Shown here piece by piece: positions 1-6,803 of a DNA stretch of 24,988 nt; position 1 is the stretch's first letter; every line of letters starts with the position of its first letter. Source of the stretch: a virus. The stretch covers positions 1 through 24,988 of IMG/VR virus record IMGVR_UViG_3300010885_059508; one strand, given 5' to 3'. The notes beneath the pieces were generated by a model. That model was not told the DNA's origin. It ran no database searches and saw only the letters and a list, made by a program, of their open reading frames with translations. The translations under genes were made by a program, and so were the position numbers.

Positions 1-1
1 C

Positions 2-229
2 ACTACAAGGATTAAGATTTCGAAGCGTGAGAATGATCAGCATTTGCAGAATCGGTTTAAACGTATGGCCGAGGATTCTATTAGCGGGAAGAGTCCAGAT
101 TTTAAATCTGGTTATAAGGATTCTATGAAATCATGTCCTCTCTGCCATGAAGCGGGCAGTATTAGGAACATGAATCAGGATATTGTTTGTCCTAAGTGTC
201 AGGGTTCAGGTATTATTTCTGTTTACTGA
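2..229 (+). CDS. C-terminal part of a small zinc-finger protein (5' end outside window)
   Basis: The reading frame is open from the first bases of the window, so this is probably the end of a longer gene; an internal TTG at 44 could also serve as a start. The visible tail is rich in Lys, Arg and Ser and then carries C-P-L-C-H-E-A-G and, 16 residues after it, C-P-K-C-Q-G-S-G. Paired CxxC motifs of the CxxCxGxG kind resemble one half of a DnaJ-type zinc finger, so zinc binding is likely. Nothing visible gives a J-domain or an enzymatic function. It ends tail-to-tail with the minus-strand gene that follows, overlapping by 7 bases. I do not recognise the protein. Confidence 0.55.
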   Translation, partial: TTRIKISKRENDQHLQNRFKRMAEDSISGKSPDFKSGYKDSMKSCPLCHEAGSIRNMNQDIVCPKCQGSGIISVY

Positions 230-465
230 ACAGACATTTCTTCTGGCCCGATGCTTATATTGAAGAATTTTCTGTGCCGTTTAGATGTCGGAATCCCTTT
301 TTTGCCGGTCGTGTTGGATGTGGCTCTTGAGTCGGAATCAAAGCCACGTTCGGCATCGTATAATGGTATGCTGTTAACGGCTGGTCTTTGGAAGAAGCCG
401 GTATCTTGCGATAGTTCTCGCAATTTTTGGTTCAGGAGGTTTTCGTATATCTGCCTGATTTTCAT
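223..465 (-). CDS. Unknown small protein, second gene of a minus-strand pair
   Basis: An 80-residue protein beginning M-K-I-R-Q-I-Y-E, followed by a polar, Ser/Arg-rich stretch. Its ATG overlaps the stop codon of the upstream minus-strand gene in an ATGA arrangement. No good Shine-Dalgarno sequence is seen, so translation is probably coupled to that gene. There is no signal peptide, membrane segment or cysteine motif. The plus-strand frames across the same bases encode implausible Ser/Phe-rich peptides. The opening M-K-x-x-Q-I-x-E recurs in the minus-strand gene at 17073-17618, which may or may not be meaningful. Function unknown. Confidence 0.6.
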   Translation of the reverse strand: MKIRQIYENLLNQKLRELSQDTGFFQRPAVNSIPLYDAERGFDSDSRATSNTTGKKGIPTSKRHRKFFNISIGPEEMSVQ

Positions 466-1010
466 GCGTCTGGGGTTCGACCCGGTTTAAAGTCTTCTTT
501 GTCCCAGTCCACGTTGGCTTCATTATATCCATCTTTATCATGGATTTTAAAATCTAATGGTTGTTCTGGTCTTGATACTTTTTCGATTTCGTCCATGTGT
601 GGGTTGAAGCCGTAGTCTTTTTCAGCCCAGTTTTTTTGCTCTTTCTTTAGCTCTTTGATGATGCTTGATATGGCGGCTACTGCTTTGGCTCGTTCTTCTG
701 CTGGCACGGCTTGTGCAACCAGTTCTTTTTCCATTGCAGTTGGAAATGTGGGGTCATCTAGATATTTGTAGCTGTGTACTTTGTGGAATGCCTGATTCAC
801 GCTATCGGCATGGATGAGCTCTGCTGCTTTGAGTGCGAACATATCATCTATTTGGTTGTGTAAGTATTCGTATCCGCGTTCTTCATTATGCGGCTCGAGA
901 TCTTTTTTGTCATGGAAGGCGAGACCTACTTGCGCGTCCAGATCAAACATGCTGTTGATAGCTTCAACAAGCATTTTCTCATTCTTTGTCAGCTTACTGT
1001 TCATCGGCAT
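462..1010 (-). CDS. Unknown acidic, helical protein
   Basis: A 182-residue protein rich in Ala, Glu, Lys and Asp, with long stretches of helical character such as the segment V-P-A-E-E-R-A-K-A-V-A-A. The frame opens at 1022, but G-G-A-G-G-G lies four bases before the ATG at 1010, so 1010 (M-P-M-N-S-K) is the better start; 1004 is a less likely alternative. It is transcribed divergently from the plus-strand replication block and is followed, with a 4-base overlap, by the 80-residue gene. No signal peptide, membrane segment or catalytic motif is seen. I do not recognise the family. Confidence 0.7.
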   Translation of the reverse strand: MPMNSKLTKNEKMLVEAINSMFDLDAQVGLAFHDKKDLEPHNEERGYEYLHNQIDDMFALKAAELIHADSVNQAFHKVHSYKYLDDPTFPTAMEKELVAQAVPAEERAKAVAAISSIIKELKKEQKNWAEKDYGFNPHMDEIEKVSRPEQPLDFKIHDKDGYNEANVDWDKEDFKPGRTPDA

Positions 1011-1039
1011 TGAACCCTCCATCTAAAGATAAATTTGCC

Positions 1040-1345
1040 ATGGCACAAGAGTCACTAGAACGTATAGGAAGACTTGATAGAGTCAGGTTACTTACTATTA
1101 AGAACCTATCTTATATTTCATCCCCTATAGACAAGCCCACAACAGATGGTGATTGGCTGGTCGCTGGAGTTGTGGAGCACGATCTTGTATTGACCAAAGG
1201 TCCCGTAACAATACGATTACCAGCAAAAGATGTGTTAAAGGTCTTGGACTATGACAAAACTATGTCACAAATATACTCAATGCTAGGAAACCTAAGAGAT
1301 GGCCAAGGAAAAGAAGACGATAATAAAGAGCACAAATCTAAATGA
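1040..1345 (+). CDS. Unknown small protein overlapping recA
   Basis: A 101-residue protein from the ATG at 1040 (M-A-Q-E-S-L-E-R). The frame is open upstream to an ATG at 986, but that would run through the start region of the divergent minus-strand gene and add a low-complexity leader, so 1040 is preferred although its ribosome-binding site is weak. The middle (W-L-V-A-G-V-V-E-H-D-L-V-L) looks like alternating beta strands and the end is highly charged. Its 3' end overlaps recA by 47 bases in another frame, which suggests translational coupling to recombination functions. No known family recognised. Confidence 0.65.
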   Translation: MAQESLERIGRLDRVRLLTIKNLSYISSPIDKPTTDGDWLVAGVVEHDLVLTKGPVTIRLPAKDVLKVLDYDKTMSQIYSMLGNLRDGQGKEDDNKEHKSK

Positions 1346-2432
1346 TTTGCTGCAATCAATTGAAAAAGATTTTGGAAGTGGCTCTATCGCGCAGGGAAAT
1401 GGATCAATAGTCAACGTACAGGTGTTCTCAACGCAAGTAGCATCAATAGATTATGCGTTAGGATGCGGTGGGCTACCACTAGGTCGAATAATAGAAATAT
1501 ATGGGCCAGAGTCAGGTGGTAAAACCACAACATGTTTACAGATTACGAAAGCATGCCAAAACCACTACTTTAAAGACAAAAAAAGAAACGGCGTTGTGGC
1601 CTTCATAGATGCCGAGCATGCCCTTGATATCCAATGGGCTAAAAAGATAGGTGTAAACACTGATAACCTTATAATATCCCAGCCAGATAGTGGGGAAGAG
1701 GGATTCCAAATCATAGAGCGCATTGTAGACTCTGGGCTTGTGGATCTAGTGGTCGTCGATTCTGTCGCTGCTTTAGTGCCGAGATCGATTCTTGAGGGTG
1801 ATATAAGTGACGCTAATATGGGTGCCTTAGCTCAGCTGATGGGCAAAGGTCTCGGAAAGATCAGAGGAAAGTGCAATAATACAAAAACTACTATTATCTT
1901 CATCAATCAGTTGCGTGAAAAAGTCGGTCAAATGTTTGGTAATCCAGAGCATACGCCTGGTGGTCGTGCTCTTAAATTCTATGCTTCAATTCGCATGGAA
2001 ATCAAAAAGGTCGCGCCCATTAAAGATAAAGACGATATAATCGCATTTAGGACGAGATCGAAGGTCGTTAAGAACAAGGTCGCAGCGCCATTTCTGGAAG
2101 CTGAATACGACATTTGCGTAGGAAAAGATGTTAGACCGATATTCGGTATCGACGAAGTAGCTAGCCTGATTGAAATTTCAGAAAAGGTAGCAAAAGTCTT
2201 TACTAAACGTGGAAGCAACTACTATTTTGGGGAAACCCACGTTGGTAATGGCATCAATAATACTATTCAAAATGTCCGTTCTAATGAAGCCATTATGAAT
2301 GAGATTAAAGATCGAACTTATAAAGCGATGTTTGGCGATATACAGAAACGTCAAAACTTCGCTATTAATATCGAAGAAACATTAGATGAAGATGGTTTAG
2401 ATGATGGAATCCTTGATGGAGGTTCAGAATGA
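1299..2432 (+). CDS. recA: RecA-type recombinase
   Basis: A 377-residue strand-exchange ATPase that would load on single-stranded DNA and drive recombination-dependent replication and repair. The Walker A motif G-P-E-S-G-G-K-T-T is at residues 69-77, the catalytic Glu is in D-A-E-H-A-L-D near 106, and Walker B ends L-V-V-V-D-S around 150-155. The L1 region (E-G-D-I-S-D-A-N-M-G) and L2 region (I-N-Q-L-R-E-K-V-G-Q-M-F-G-N-P) are well kept, followed by T-P-G-G-R-A-L-K-F-Y-A-S. These are hallmarks of bacterial RecA rather than T4 UvsX. The C-terminus is acidic (D-E-D-G-L-D-D-G), as in cellular RecA, where it tempers activity. The start lies inside the preceding gene and the stop overlaps the next gene by ATGA. 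Confidence 0.96.
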   Translation: MAKEKKTIIKSTNLNDLLQSIEKDFGSGSIAQGNGSIVNVQVFSTQVASIDYALGCGGLPLGRIIEIYGPESGGKTTTCLQITKACQNHYFKDKKRNGVVAFIDAEHALDIQWAKKIGVNTDNLIISQPDSGEEGFQIIERIVDSGLVDLVVVDSVAALVPRSILEGDISDANMGALAQLMGKGLGKIRGKCNNTKTTIIFINQLREKVGQMFGNPEHTPGGRALKFYASIRMEIKKVAPIKDKDDIIAFRTRSKVVKNKVAAPFLEAEYDICVGKDVRPIFGIDEVASLIEISEKVAKVFTKRGSNYYFGETHVGNGINNTIQNVRSNEAIMNEIKDRTYKAMFGDIQKRQNFAINIEETLDEDGLDDGILDGGSE

Positions 2433-2743
2433 CAGGCCCAAAATACAATCCAGGTGATGTCGTTTACCTCCGCGAATCCGCAGCTCTTGGTTTCCTAGAG
2501 CCAGTTAAAGTATCGTCAATGTCGTTCATCAATAATGTTTGGGTTTATACAATTCAAGCGTCTGCAAGTCAGCCATTGGCCCCATCACTATATGGCGACA
2601 GGACATCTCTTATTAATGGTGCTGTGTTGTATTTCACAGAAGATGAGATGATAGATCAATGCACGGCGTTGACTCTCGCGGAGATGAGAGCACAAGCGGT
2701 TCTACTTGCTATACAGACCAAGAAGCAGAAATATTGCACATGA
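2429..2743 (+). CDS. Small beta-rich protein between recA and helicase
   Basis: A 104-residue protein joined by ATGA overlaps to recA upstream and to the helicase downstream, so the three are surely co-translated. The N-terminal half (Y-N-P-G-D-V-V-Y-L-R-E-S-A) followed by alternating hydrophobic strands looks like a small SH3-like or KOW-like barrel; that is inference from pattern only. The C-terminal half is helical and ends with a basic tail. No catalytic residues are evident. Its position suggests a replication or recombination accessory factor, but the function is unknown. Confidence 0.7.
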   Translation: MTGPKYNPGDVVYLRESAALGFLEPVKVSSMSFINNVWVYTIQASASQPLAPSLYGDRTSLINGAVLYFTEDEMIDQCTALTLAEMRAQAVLLAIQTKKQKYCT

Positions 2744-4074
2744 GCACGCTGGATATACTGAGCAATCTAGATCAAGAAGATAACGCTAGCAAACCGTTTG
2801 GCCCGTATCAAGAAGAAGCCATTATAGCGTTATCACTAGATCATCCTGAATTCATCACCGGGGTGATCAGATTTTTAAAACCTGATATGTTTAAGAGAAT
2901 GGAATGCCGTTACGTCATTGCCACGATCTTGAACTTATATGAGAAATATAATGTAGTACCTACCAGAGCTATATTAAAAGATGTCATTGAATCTACTCTG
3001 ACTTCTAGCGACCCGTTTGACATCATTTTGCCGATCATAGAAAAGAAAAGCAATCCGCGAGACATACCTTTAATAAAGGATACGCTTCTTAAGTGGGCAA
3101 AGGTTAGAGCATTCGGTATGCTTTACAGCGAGGAAGCGATTGAAGCATATAACAGCGAGAACTTTGAGTATATCGAGAAAATCGTCAACGAAGCCAACAG
3201 GATTGCTGATGTCGGCGACAAGGGATTCTGGTTCCTAGAGAATTTCGAATTATTATTCGAGCCTGATGCTATCGAGCACAGGACCACAGGGTTCCAAAGG
3301 TTAGACCATATTTTGAACAATGGTGGTCCTTCTCCTAAAGAAGTGGTGTGCTGGCTGGCTCCGACAAACGTAGGAAAGTCCGTGTTTCTAGTTAACAATG
3401 CAATCAGTTCCTTAAGAGGACACACATCCAACGGCAAAACGGGTCAGGATGTTCTATTCATTACTTTCGAGATGGATGTTTTAAAGACTGCTCTGCGGGC
3501 TGTGGGGACGCTTACTGGTGTCCGATTAGATGACATCCATCACCACCAAGAGCTTGTTCGTAGAGTAATGACCAGCACAAAACAGACTTATAACAAGAGG
3601 CTGCTGATACATGAGATGCCGCCTGATGAATGTAGTGTTTCACACGTCTATGCTTTGATGGATAGTTTAAAACGTCAAGAGGGCTGGAAGCCTGATGTTG
3701 TGATTCTTGACTATATGGATCTAATGATTAGTAGGAATGCTAACTATAACAAGGATGATTATTCTCAGCAGAAGCACGTTGCTAACGAGATTCGTGGTTT
3801 GGCTAAAAATGAGAATGTCTTGGTATTCACTGCTACGCAGACTAATCGTAGTGGTGCTGGTAGTGATAGTATGATTGATGTTACTAAGGCGTCTGAGAGC
3901 TTCGCAAAGCAATTCTCTCTTGACTACGTTGTCAGTTTAAATCAGTCTGAGGCTGACAGGCAGGCACAGCCACCTCGGATTACTATGTATGTGGCTAAGA
4001 ATAGAAATGGTCCTAAGCTTGTCTCGATTAATTGTGAGATTCAATATGATTGCATGGTCGTTAGAGAAGTGTAA
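2740..4074 (+). CDS. Replicative DNA helicase, DnaB/T4 gp41 type
   Basis: A 444-residue hexameric helicase that would unwind the fork for leading-strand synthesis. The start chosen is the ATG overlapping the previous stop (M-S-T-L-D-I-L); the frame is open further upstream but only through the preceding gene. An N-terminal helical domain (about 15-160) precedes the RecA-fold ATPase. Walker A is A-P-T-N-V-G-K-S at 207-214, the catalytic Glu is in I-T-F-E-M-D near 244, Walker B is V-V-I-L-D-Y-M-D around 320-327, and the sensor region contains T-Q-T-N-R near 366-370. K-N-R-N-G at 420-424 fits the arginine-finger region. Length fits gp41 (about 475). No primase domain is fused and no primase gene is in the window. 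Wobble-base preference changes sharply in the last third. Confidence 0.93.
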   Translation: MSTLDILSNLDQEDNASKPFGPYQEEAIIALSLDHPEFITGVIRFLKPDMFKRMECRYVIATILNLYEKYNVVPTRAILKDVIESTLTSSDPFDIILPIIEKKSNPRDIPLIKDTLLKWAKVRAFGMLYSEEAIEAYNSENFEYIEKIVNEANRIADVGDKGFWFLENFELLFEPDAIEHRTTGFQRLDHILNNGGPSPKEVVCWLAPTNVGKSVFLVNNAISSLRGHTSNGKTGQDVLFITFEMDVLKTALRAVGTLTGVRLDDIHHHQELVRRVMTSTKQTYNKRLLIHEMPPDECSVSHVYALMDSLKRQEGWKPDVVILDYMDLMISRNANYNKDDYSQQKHVANEIRGLAKNENVLVFTATQTNRSGAGSDSMIDVTKASESFAKQFSLDYVVSLNQSEADRQAQPPRITMYVAKNRNGPKLVSINCEIQYDCMVVREV

Positions 4075-4092
4075 TTAGGTTAGGAGGATACT

Positions 4093-4491
4093 ATGATACC
4101 TAAGTCCGATAAGCTTGCTTCTGAATCTACTGTGGCTACTGTTAGTGGACCATCTGCGTATACTAATGCAGAAATGCCTGCGGTGCATGGCGATGAGAGG
4201 GCTATCAAACAGTTATACCCTCTTAATGAGATGGTCGCGCTTTGGCAGGAAGCGGAAGCATCATCTATCATGTTAACTGATCGTGATAAGTATAAGAATG
4301 AAGGTGTGGTCGTTGGTGTTGGACCTAACGTAACACAGATTTCTGTTGGTGATGTCGTGTTATTCCCAGATAGGGCTAACATGCACATTATTAATACTGA
4401 TGGTGGTTTTTATAAGGGTGAGCGTATCATTCTTATGTCAGAACGAAATTTCTTGATGAAGCTCAGATCTATCAAAATCGAACTGGTGTGA
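4093..4491 (+). CDS. GroES/gp31-like co-chaperonin
   Basis: A 132-residue protein with a strong ribosome-binding site (A-G-G-A-G-G, 5-base spacer). After a disordered N-terminus of about 35 residues, the order of elements follows GroES: a first strand (L-Y-P-L-N-E-M-V-A-L), a mobile-loop-like segment ending E-A-S-S-I-M-L-T, then N-E-G-V-V-V-G-V-G-P, then V-G-D-V-V-L-F-P, and a final strand E-R-I-I-L-M-S-E-R-N-F. In GroES the last pieces read G-D-I-V-I-F and L-I-M-S-E. T4 gp31 plays this role for capsid protein folding on host GroEL. The match is by pattern, so a distant GroES-fold relative with another role is possible. Confidence 0.75.
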   Translation: MIPKSDKLASESTVATVSGPSAYTNAEMPAVHGDERAIKQLYPLNEMVALWQEAEASSIMLTDRDKYKNEGVVVGVGPNVTQISVGDVVLFPDRANMHIINTDGGFYKGERIILMSERNFLMKLRSIKIELV

Positions 4492-4492
4492 A

Positions 4493-4948
4493 ATGCCGAA
4501 TTATATCTATAAGTGTCTTCCATGCTCACAGTCTTATATGAATCAGGTGGAATCTGGTGATGTTGAATCATCCGATGAAAACTATGAATCATATGTTTTA
4601 TTTGAAACATCGCATTCTATGAATCCGACTCAAAGAGATAAAGATGCAGCATGCATATGCCCTCGATGCAAATCAACAGATGTCGTGAAGACACTATATG
4701 GTCATAATTTTACAACATACGTTCGTGGATATGGTTGGCTTGACAAGAACGGTGTGCATAGAGATATGCACACTTATACTCTCATGAATAATGACCCGTT
4801 CAAAGAGCATAGACAACCGGGAGAGACCCAGCAAATCAAGGAGTCATTAGCTAAGAAAGGTAAGACTGACCCTCGTACCCAATATTTTGGGCCGAAGGTA
4901 ACACAAGCTGATGTGGCTCAGGCCGTGAATAAGGGTATAACAAGCTGA
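4493..4948 (+). CDS. FmdB-like zinc-ribbon protein
   Basis: A 151-residue protein starting one base after the co-chaperonin stop. The N-terminus M-P-N-Y-I-Y-K-C-L-P-C matches the FmdB/CxxC regulatory zinc-ribbon pattern, in which a first CxxC (C8, C11) is followed by F-E-x-x-H-S-M and then C-P-R-C (C56, C59). About 30 acidic residues are inserted between the two halves, which is unusual for the compact FmdB ribbon. The C-terminal 80 residues are polar and contain a Lys-rich patch. The specific role is unknown; nucleic-acid binding or transcription regulation is inferred from the fold and from lying within the replication block. Confidence 0.7.
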   Translation: MPNYIYKCLPCSQSYMNQVESGDVESSDENYESYVLFETSHSMNPTQRDKDAACICPRCKSTDVVKTLYGHNFTTYVRGYGWLDKNGVHRDMHTYTLMNNDPFKEHRQPGETQQIKESLAKKGKTDPRTQYFGPKVTQADVAQAVNKGITS

Positions 4949-4985
4949 TCATGTTTTATAGAAAGAGGAAATATGAGGTACGATA

Positions 4986-6191
4986 GTGCGAAGAGCATAT
5001 ATAGCAGTTATCTTCAATAGAGATAAAAACAAGAAACTGCCGAGATTTATATCATTCCTCATAGATGGCAAGACATATAAATTCGATCTTTATAGAGAAG
5101 GCTCACTAAAAACTATCAAGCAAATTAAGAAGGAAACACTCAAAGCTAGAGAGTGTTTCCTAAAATTAAATGACAAGAATTTCGAGATAGTTTGCCAAGA
5201 TTTTAGAGATCTAATCACCGTACTCGATTTACCGATAGACTATCGCGAATATAATGTTTTCGATTTTCATATGGCCAGGAAAGACAGCGATGATTGTGTT
5301 AGATCTGATGAAAGGTATACCGAAGAGATATTCGAAGAAATGGCTAAACATAAAGTCAATCTTTACCAGAAATATCTAGCTAATTCTTCGATAGTATACG
5401 CGGACTTAGAGAATAGCGGGTTGTTGTATAATTATACCCATATCCAGCCTATATGGAGTCAGAAAACACATACTGGCAGGAGTAAGAGCCTTGAGTTTAA
5501 TATCCAGGGTCTCTCCACTAAGGATCATGTGACTACTATCTATGGCTCGGAGAATGATGTACTGATTCATTTCGACTGGATTTGTGCTGATATTAGAGTG
5601 GCTTCTATGTTGTCTAATGATAAAGCTTTAACATCTGCCTTCGTCGATTCTGACCCGTACACCAAGCTCGCGTCTATTCTTAATGATGCTAGTAAGCAGA
5701 AAGAATTAGATCAGACTTTTTCTCGTGATGAATGTAAGCTAATTCTTTTGCGATGTATCAATTCTTTGGATTACAACAGCATTGTTTTCGATAAAGCTTA
5801 TCCTGATCTTGGTGATTGGATCATGCGTCTTTCTGCTAGGGATTCTATGAGTACCGTTCTTGGAAGAAAGTTCACTGTTACGGATGAGAAGAATCGGTTG
5901 TCGTCGTTTAATGGTGTTATGCAGGGATCTGTGGCTCACGCGATGCATATAGCTATTAGGAAGATATGGGAGAAGATGGGCTCAAGAATCGTATGTGACA
6001 TCCATGACTCAATTGTGGTTGCTTCTCCTCCAGATAAGGCTGAGATTAATAGTACCATTAGGCAGGTCTGTGATATAATGTTGAGACCGTTTGATGGGGT
6101 GCTTGAGGAGGAATACATTTTCCCGGTGAAGGTTTCTATCGGTAAGAAATGGCGTGCCTATCGTCATTTTAAAGATTATTACAGCGTATAA
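4986..6191 (+). CDS. Short family A (PolA-type) DNA polymerase with degenerate exonuclease region
   Basis: A 401-residue protein holding essentially only the family A polymerase core. T-G-R (163-165) with F-N-I-Q-G-L-S matches the T-G-R-x-S-S-x-x-P-N-L-Q-N-I-P block. Motif A is F-D-W-I-C-A-D-I-R-V (D197; the usual Glu is Asp at 202). Motif B keeps R247 and K251 (R-D-E-C-K) but lacks the usual F and YG. N-G-V-M-Q-G-S-V-A-H (309-318) is the O1/Q-helix region, and motif C is I-H-D-S (D341), where Ser replaces the usual Glu. Residues 22-95 look like a worn 3'-5' exonuclease domain without its catalytic acids. The start is GTG at 4986 with G-A-G-G seven bases upstream. Both metal-binding Asp are present, so it may be active. 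Confidence 0.85.
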   Translation: MRRAYIAVIFNRDKNKKLPRFISFLIDGKTYKFDLYREGSLKTIKQIKKETLKARECFLKLNDKNFEIVCQDFRDLITVLDLPIDYREYNVFDFHMARKDSDDCVRSDERYTEEIFEEMAKHKVNLYQKYLANSSIVYADLENSGLLYNYTHIQPIWSQKTHTGRSKSLEFNIQGLSTKDHVTTIYGSENDVLIHFDWICADIRVASMLSNDKALTSAFVDSDPYTKLASILNDASKQKELDQTFSRDECKLILLRCINSLDYNSIVFDKAYPDLGDWIMRLSARDSMSTVLGRKFTVTDEKNRLSSFNGVMQGSVAHAMHIAIRKIWEKMGSRIVCDIHDSIVVASPPDKAEINSTIRQVCDIMLRPFDGVLEEEYIFPVKVSIGKKWRAYRHFKDYYSV

Positions 6192-6233
6192 TGTTATATC
6201 CTTGAAATGTGTATTTAAGACGTGGAGACAATA

Positions 6234-6776
6234 ATGGCGAAGCAGAATAGATCAAAGCGTCCGATCTGGATCGAAGAGAATTTACCAGCAGAACTGGCTA
6301 ATTCTACTTTGTTTAAGTTCATGGTTCAGCTTCAGGTCGTTGAGTCTAAGAATGAAGAAACTGGTAAGTTAACATATAAGACTATTGAGGTCGATATGTT
6401 GCCAGATTTAGATCTTGATTACGACATGCTTGAAGACCAGATGATGAGGCTTCCTGCTCAATATGCCTATTGGGCTGCGATATACTCTGAATTGAAGCTT
6501 GCGGTTGCTGTTGCCGAGAGGAAGCTAAAGGCTAGAAAAGGGAGGGTGATAGAGAGGATCACTTCAGAGGCTTCGATTGCCAAGGTCAGGTTGACCGTTG
6601 AGCAGGTCAAAGCCATAGCTGAAGCAGACTCTGAAATAAGAGATGCGGAGTTAAAATATGAGAAGGCGCAGATGACATGTGGTAAGATTTACCACACGAT
6701 TGAGGCGCTCCGAATTAAAGCAGAATTAGCCCGCAGTCTAGCGGGCTTCAAAAGGCAAGAACAAGAACGAAGCTAA
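6234..6776 (+). CDS. Candidate UvsY-like recombination mediator
   Basis: A 180-residue, mostly helical protein directly upstream of the gp32-type SSB. The ATG at 6234 has G-G-A-G seven bases before it; the GTG at 6222 in the same frame is less likely. The middle (M-L-E-D-Q-M-M-R-L-P-A-Q-Y-A-Y-W-A-A-I-Y, then a Lys/Arg-rich helix K-L-K-A-R-K-G-R-V-I-E-R) and a C-terminal helix starting at an M-T-C-G-K-I-Y-H motif recall the layout of T4 UvsY: a tyrosine/tryptophan-containing helix followed by a basic stretch and a C-terminal oligomerising helix. UvsY helps load the recombinase onto SSB-coated DNA. The identification rests on size, composition and neighbours, not on a decisive motif. Its 3' end carries a strong hairpin described separately. 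Confidence 0.45.
   Translation: MAKQNRSKRPIWIEENLPAELANSTLFKFMVQLQVVESKNEETGKLTYKTIEVDMLPDLDLDYDMLEDQMMRLPAQYAYWAAIYSELKLAVAVAERKLKARKGRVIERITSEASIAKVRLTVEQVKAIAEADSEIRDAELKYEKAQMTCGKIYHTIEALRIKAELARSLAGFKRQEQERS
6728..6747 (+). promoter_or_regulatory. RNA hairpin upstream of ssb (candidate autoregulatory element)
   Basis: A perfect 7-bp stem (A-G-C-C-C-G-C with G-C-G-G-G-C-T) and 6-base loop lies 57 to 76 bases before the ssb start, still inside the preceding gene. It is followed not by a U-run but by about 35 bases of A-rich, apparently unstructured sequence leading to the A-A-G-G-G-A ribosome-binding site. T4 gene 32 mRNA has a pseudoknot at a comparable distance, followed by an unstructured A/U-rich stretch on which gp32 assembles to shut off its own translation. 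No obvious loop-complement for a pseudoknot was found here. Confidence 0.4.
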
Positions 6777-6803
6777 TGCACTTTTCCCAAAGGGACCTAC
6801 GCA

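Noticed and set aside
986-1039. Longer N-terminus for the 101-residue protein, from ATG 986
   Set aside because: It would run across the start of the divergent gene and has an implausible leader; 1040 gives a normal protein.
2854-2876. Hairpin followed by A-T-T-T-T-T in the helicase gene
   Set aside because: The stem has only 5 bp and four bases separate it from the T-run; too weak to call as a terminator.
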